From: Legionella_A sp963772805
GTDB taxonomy: Bacteria > Pseudomonadota > Gammaproteobacteria > Legionellales > Legionellaceae
Direction of reading: 5' to 3'
NCBI GenBank assembly: GCA_963772805.1
Contig: CAVYYU010000002.1
Coordinates: forward strand, 540,725-604,724
Length of the DNA: 64,000 nt
Of the stretch, positions 63,301 through 64,000 are shown in pieces. The stretch's first letter is position 1. Each line of letters opens with the position of its first letter. The position numbers and the translations under genes were made by a program. The notes beneath the pieces are model-generated. The model was not told where the DNA came from, ran no database searches, and saw only the letters and a program-made list of their open reading frames with translations.

Positions 63301-64000
63301 CTTATGTTGCAGACAGCGCACAAAACCAATTTGTTGCTGGCACGACCTACACCGACACGTTCAATGTCTACAGTGCTGATAACACGGCTACCACGGTGAC
63401 GATTAATATCTTAGGCACCAACGATAGCGCGATTTTAGGCAGTGCGACGATGCCAGTCACCGAAACCAATGATGCGACAGACATCAGCACGAGTGGCACG
63501 CTCACCATCAGTGATTTGGATACGAATGAGGCGGTTTATCAGTCTCAAACCAATGCGCAAGGCTTGTATGGTCAATTTAGTATCGGGGCTAATGGCGCCT
63601 GGACGTATGTTGCAGACAGCGCTCAAAACCAATTTGTTGCTGGCACGACTTACACGGACACGTTCAATGTCTACAGTGCTGATAACACGGCCACCACGGT
63701 GACGATTAATATATTAGGCACCAACGATAGCGCGATTTTAGGCAGTGCGACGGTGCCAGTCACCGAAACCAATGATGCGACAGACATCAGCACGAGTGGC
63801 ACGCTCACCATCAGTGATTTGGATACGAATGAGGCGGTTTATCAGTCTCAAACCAATGCGCAAGGCTTGTATGGTCAATTTAGTATCGGGGCTAATGGCG
63901 CCTGGACGTATGTTGCAGACAGCGCTCAAAACCAATTTGTTGCTGGCACGACTTACACCGACACGTTCAATGTCTACAGTGCTGATAACATGGCCACTAC
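51342..64000 (+). CDS. Giant repeat surface protein (LEPR-XLL / DUF4347 / Ig / VCBS), 3' end outside window
   Basis: One frame stays open for 4,219 codons to the window edge. Residues 39-47 (LEARILLDA) resemble the LEPR-XLL motif at the start of very large exported proteins. Residues about 200-370 are DUF4347 (VIFVDERVTDYQSL, DAIHIISEGSQGQL, ADIFVYGCDFGQG). A P-type beta-sandwich follows (about 380-540), an unassigned part (540-850), then bacterial Ig-like repeats (about 955-1930), two cadherin-like domains with DENT/PENV starts (about 1930-2145), a second P-type domain (2145-2290), and VCBS repeats of 101 residues to the end. The protein is presumably a secreted adhesin, served by the divergent adaptor/TolC/M50 operon. 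The ATG has no clear ribosome-binding site; an IS ends 78 bases upstream. Confidence 0.9.
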   Translation, partial: MKSILNYYLNKLRGRRSGRPKNSEEQGLGLKSEHKAYRLEARILLDATPVAVLTVDATHPPDVTQVADSIDKVTNNALAPTSPDKTAPDPATLNTAFSDVYQEAQVRDIKAVNTNPVLMSAKDITQQDISGPLKVVVGPEHGSVSIDDKTGNIVYTPQSGYVGLDTFMVQAEGSDLVFHAYDVHLTLDNLLTQDSVSTLNAIQQSNQVVRDVIFVDERVTDYQSLIANINSNAVIFTLNTDHDGVDQITDIIKQLNSMTQFQGLDAIHIISEGSQGQLILGNGLLNTNTMDGQYAADLAIIKGALTDNADIFVYGCDFGQGDIGLDAASKLAAITGADVAASIDKTGSSNYGGNWTLERTVGQIDYAQLSLGNWDGLLSTYSAYYSRNGNDAASVYTIPDNNSAGLSFNFYFTNNGDVVWLNQAIDMSITISHTNMSDLVLSLTSPDGTTVILSNHAGYGGDGLNGIALSDGYTIKLSELADPGNSLITGGYKPEQSFSAFAEKQVGGMWTFKVVDTVAGNTGTVNYVSLSVNGYAQVAATVSLDNPGTTGYSQSLLSPDYSVGYTPGGAAVSIASYGNGNASISIYSQYYPIVNYIDHVEVKINNFVTGDLLALDPIYTLYSPGIVSSYNAITGILTLSGHSTQGYSDTNYYTWALPYVKFSTPGNTPQPILERDIGVTVYTTPTLASNTAHAYVDMLGDYATVYDGVYSATYNTGTDRHTDILPVFNNVPITFIPNQDYDSFSVYKVNYNDSYQKAVYFKATTTGYTTMTVNIADGYSRVLVLSGGYSSIAAMRDDVTSQSPLKITQYYTSSGTPSNFYNTYLEAGKYYSLMVPSQNYTNSMTVTVSFSGDNVWKPPPTVDRLTTSVNTPTITGTFTRTTSAQELRVLVNGVTYTVANSNDTFTYPLNTPKNWSLQLPTLVYGTYDVTATVYDGGVAGIADITSKELKLINPTPAAGTLSLSNFIDTGSSSSDFISQDNTFDLSLSGNEAGSSIVYQKSIDNGSTWSTTTAAQSSLSDGVYKFRTTITLAGYSSISNIVTVTLDNIAPVSAPTVALVIDTGLYSYDNVTSNGSLNVTNTETNATVQYSSDASNWYTAQGSLGLNQGSNTRYVRQTDVAGNVSSYTTFTFTYDTTAAAPTVTLVSDTGLYSYDNVTSNGSLNVTNTETNATVQYSSDASNWYTAQGSLGLNQGSNTRYVRQIDVAGNVSSYTTFSFTYDTTAPAAPTLSLASDTGSNSSDKITNNYTITISGAEGGATVTYSPNNSTWYGSAWAWGAPNQGSNTIYVRQADLAGNMSSTGFFTFTYDTTAPSAPTLSLASDTGLYNYDNVTNNYIINESGVEGGATVTYSPNNSTWYSSAWAWSAPIQGSNTIYVRQTDLAGNMSSTGFFTFTYDTTAPAAPTLSLASDTGSNSSDKITNNYTITISGAEGGATVTYSPNNSTWYGSAWAWGAPNQGSNTIYVRQADLAGNMSSTGFFTFTYDTTAPSAPTLSLASDTGLYNYDNVTNNYTINESGVEGGATVTYSPNNSTWYSSAWAWSAPIQGSNTIYVRQTDLAGNMSSTGFFTFTYDTTAPAAPTLSLASDTGSNSSDKITNNYTITISGAEGGATVTYSPNNSTWYGSAWAWGAPIQGSNTIYARQTDVAGNISAATTFTFTYDTTAPAAPTVALVIDTGLYNYDNVTSNGSLNVTSTETNATVQYSSDASNWYTAQGSLGLNQGSNTRYVRQTDVAGNVSSYTTFTFTYDTTAPVAPTVALVIDTGLYNYDNVTSNGSLNVTSTETNATVQYSSDASNWYTAQGSLGLNQGSNTRYVRQTDVAGNVSSYTTFTFTYDTTAPTAGTLSLNNFVDTGVNTSDFISTDSTFDLSLSGNEAGSSVAYQVSTNGGTVWASTVSAQSNLSDGVYKFRSIVTDDAGNSAYSNVVTMTVDTVNDAPTTLQLNNKITNIDENTSTLTRIQMAEIAFTDDALGTNDLTLSGADAANFEIDSGVLYLKAGVSLNYEVKTSYNVMVQLYDATVVGSTPLTTVFSLVVNDVNEAPSAVNLSNTTHYIPENVSTLARIKVADVGIIDDALGHANNVLYLSGADAASFEIDAGVLYLKAGVALNYETKNNYDVTVNVNDPTVGGNPDASTSFSLGVIDVTTGSNTASYPITDFSTTNAVMSPINLAVNSELVALGAGAISVDVSITHSSLADLVITLISPDDTEIVLLSHGGAPDNGLNITFIDTAGSQISGTSGVGTSTITGNWKPDNALTTFAGTTIQGTWTLKVVDTVSGGVGILDSWAITVQGVTNNAPVSTDNSVAIFEDTPTPLSLADFGSYSDIEGASIKSVQITTLESAGTLEFSNDGVSWADVTLNQIISVADISAGNLRFTPAANDNGAAYTGIGFKVSDGTDFSTNAYTLTVDVTAVNDAAILGSATVPVTETNDATDISTSGTLTISDLDTNEAVYQSQTNAQGLYGQFSIGANGAWTYVADSAQNQFVGGVTYTDTFNVYSADNTATTVTINILGTNDSAILGSATVPVTETNDATDISTSGTLTISDLDTNEAVYQSQADTQGLYGKFSIGANGAWTYVADSAQNQFVGGVTYTDTFNVYSADNTATTVTINILGTNDSAILGSATVPVTETNDATDISTSGTLSISDLDTGEAVYQSQTNAQGLYGQFSIGANGAWTYVADSAQNQFVGGVTYTDTFNVYSADNTATTVTINILGTNDSAILGSATVPVTETNDATDISTSGTLSISDLDTNEAVYQSQTNAQGLYGQFSIGANGAWTYVADNAQNQFVAGTTYTDTFNVYSADNTATTVTINILGTNDSAILGSATVPVTETNDAADISTSGTLSISDLDTGEAVYQSQADTQGLYGQFSIGANGAWTYVADSAQNQFVGGVTYTDTFNVYSADNTATTVTINILGTNDSAILGSATVPVTETNDATDISTSGTLTISDLDTNEAVYQSQTNAQGLYGQFSIGANGAWTYVADSAQNQFVGGVTYTDTFNVYSADNTATTVTINILGTNDSAILGSATVPVTETNDATDISTSGTLTISDLDTNEAVYQSQADTQGLYGKFSIGANGAWTYVADSAQNQFVGGVTYTDTFNVYSADNTATTVTINILGTNDSAILGSATVPVTETNDATDISTSGTLSISDLDTGEAVYQSQTNAQGLYGQFSIGANGAWTYVADSAQNQFVGGVTYTDTFNVYSADNTATTVTINILGTNDSAILGSATVPVTETNDATDISTSGTLSISDLDTGEAVYQSQANAQGLYGQFSIGANGAWTYVADNAQNQFVAGTTYTDTFNVYSADNTATTVTINILGTNDSAILGSATVPVTETNDATDISTSGTLTISDLDTNEAVYQSQTNAQGLYGQFSIGANGAWTYVADSAQNQFVGGVTYTDTFNVYSADNTATTVTINILGTNDSAILGSATVPVTETNDATDISTSGTLSISDLDTNEAVYQSQADTQGLYGQFSIGANGAWTYVADSAQNQFVGGVTYTDTFNVYSADNTATTVTINILGTNDSAILGSATMPVTETNDATDISTSGTLSINDLDTGEAVYQSQANAQGLYGQFSIGANGAWTYVADNAQNQFVAGTTYTDTFNVYSADNTATTVTINILGTNDSAILGSATMPVTETNDATDISTSGTLTISDLDTNEAVYQSQADTQGLYGQFSIGANGAWTYVADSAQNQFVGGVTYTDTFNVYSADNTATTVTINILGTNDSAILGSATVPVTETNDATDISTSGTLTISDLDTNEAVYQSQTNAQGLYGQFSIGANGAWTYVADSAQNQFVAGTTYTDTFNVYSADNTATTVTINILGTNDSAILGSATMPVTETNDATDISTSGTLSISDLDTGEAVYQSQANAQGLYGQFSIGANGAWTYVADNAQNQFVAGTTYTDTFNVYSADNMATTVTINILGTNDSAILGSATVPVTETNDATDISTSGTLTISDLDTNEAVYQSQTNAQGLYGQFSIGANGAWTYVADSAQNQFVAGTTYTDTFNVYSADNTATTVTINILGTNDSAILGSATMPVTETNDATDISTSGTLTISDLDTNEAVYQSQTNAQGLYGQFSIGANGAWTYVADSAQNQFVAGTTYTDTFNVYSADNTATTVTINILGTNDSAILGSATVPVTETNDATDISTSGTLTISDLDTNEAVYQSQTNAQGLYGQFSIGANGAWTYVADSAQNQFVAGTTYTDTFNVYSADNMAT
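54501..56860 (+). repeat. Ig-like repeat block with nested duplications
   Basis: Four copies of a roughly 260-base unit start near 54501, 54759, 56340 and 56601, beginning CCAACGGTT. Between them a 528-base unit is repeated in tandem, with the segment starting near 55013 recurring near 55541 and 56069 almost without change. Related single domains at 54207-54480 and 56860-57130 bracket the block, so the order is mirror-like. Confidence 0.9.
58581..64000 (+). repeat. Tandem VCBS-type repeats, 303 bases each
   Basis: Units start at 58581 and every 303 bases after; 17 are complete and the 18th is cut by the window end. Each codes for ILGSATVPVTETNDATD... through TINILGTNDSA. Copies differ at a few sites only. 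A second-order period of 1,515 bases (four units from 58581 recur from 60096) and one of 909 bases near the end are visible in the pattern of variants. Confidence 0.97.

Noticed and set aside
58587..63935. Regular 65- to 86-codon frames on both strands across the VCBS array
   Set aside because: They recur every 303 bases because the DNA repeats; they are shadows of the giant frame.
58581..64000. Could the 303-base periodicity be a CRISPR or satellite array?
   Set aside because: Units are coding, contiguous with the upstream frame, and have no spacer/repeat structure.

Overview
The window is a chromosomal segment of a flagellated gammaproteobacterium of the order Legionellales. The best evidence is a complete region-I style Dot/Icm type IVB secretion block (icmX, icmW, icmV, dotA, dotB, dotC, dotD) in the order known from Legionella and Coxiella. 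It sits in a typical gammaproteobacterial setting: mutL-miaA on one side, rsmD, two M16 peptidases and ftsY-ftsE-ftsX on the other. The flagellar genes and large adhesin argue against a strongly reduced obligate symbiont. I cannot assign a genus.

Layout. 1-3.4 kb: housekeeping genes (mutL 3' part, miaA, a zinc-ribbon protein, a heptosyltransferase-like protein). 3.6-11.7 kb: Dot/Icm genes. 11.8-17.7 kb: rsmD, an active/inactive M16 pair and ftsYEX. 17.7-24.8 kb: an accessory patch separating ftsX from rpoH, which normally adjoin. It holds a small VRR-NUC-like ORF, a multi-membrane-span protein of unknown function, a LysR regulator, an IS3-family element, an ankyrin fragment, an internally deleted short-chain dehydrogenase and an unknown 220-residue protein. 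24.8-27.2 kb: rpoH, adenosine deaminase and a small conserved protein. 27.2-41.9 kb: flagellar genes (flgM, flgN, flhA, flhF, fliA, a DUF2802-type gene, flgA, motA, motB, a fliM-like gene, fliO, fliP, fliD, fliC), interrupted by an IS element in the last codons of flgN and by an L,D-transpeptidase gene. 42.2-48 kb: a four-gene leftward export operon (lipoprotein TolC, HlyD, GAF-HlyD, M50 protease-HlyD). 48-51.3 kb: two complete IS elements with intact target duplications. 51.3 kb to the end: one uninterrupted reading frame of more than 4,200 codons for a giant surface protein. It has a LEPR-XLL-like start, a DUF4347 domain, P-type and Ig/cadherin-like domains, and at least 17 nearly identical 101-residue VCBS repeats running off the window.

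How the parts work together. The Dot/Icm genes supply the coupling ATPase, outer-membrane lipoproteins and polytopic DotA of the effector-translocation machine. The flagellar set covers the sigma-28/FlgM switch, export gate parts, stator, C-ring protein, cap and filament. The divergent export operon and giant protein look like one functional unit: adaptors plus an outer-membrane channel, with a membrane zinc protease where an ABC transporter would be expected.

The most notable points are that exporter/adhesin unit, a 31-base structured motif shared by three insertion sequences of different families, an IS insertion that rewrites the C-terminus of FlgN, and the accessory patch between ftsX and rpoH.
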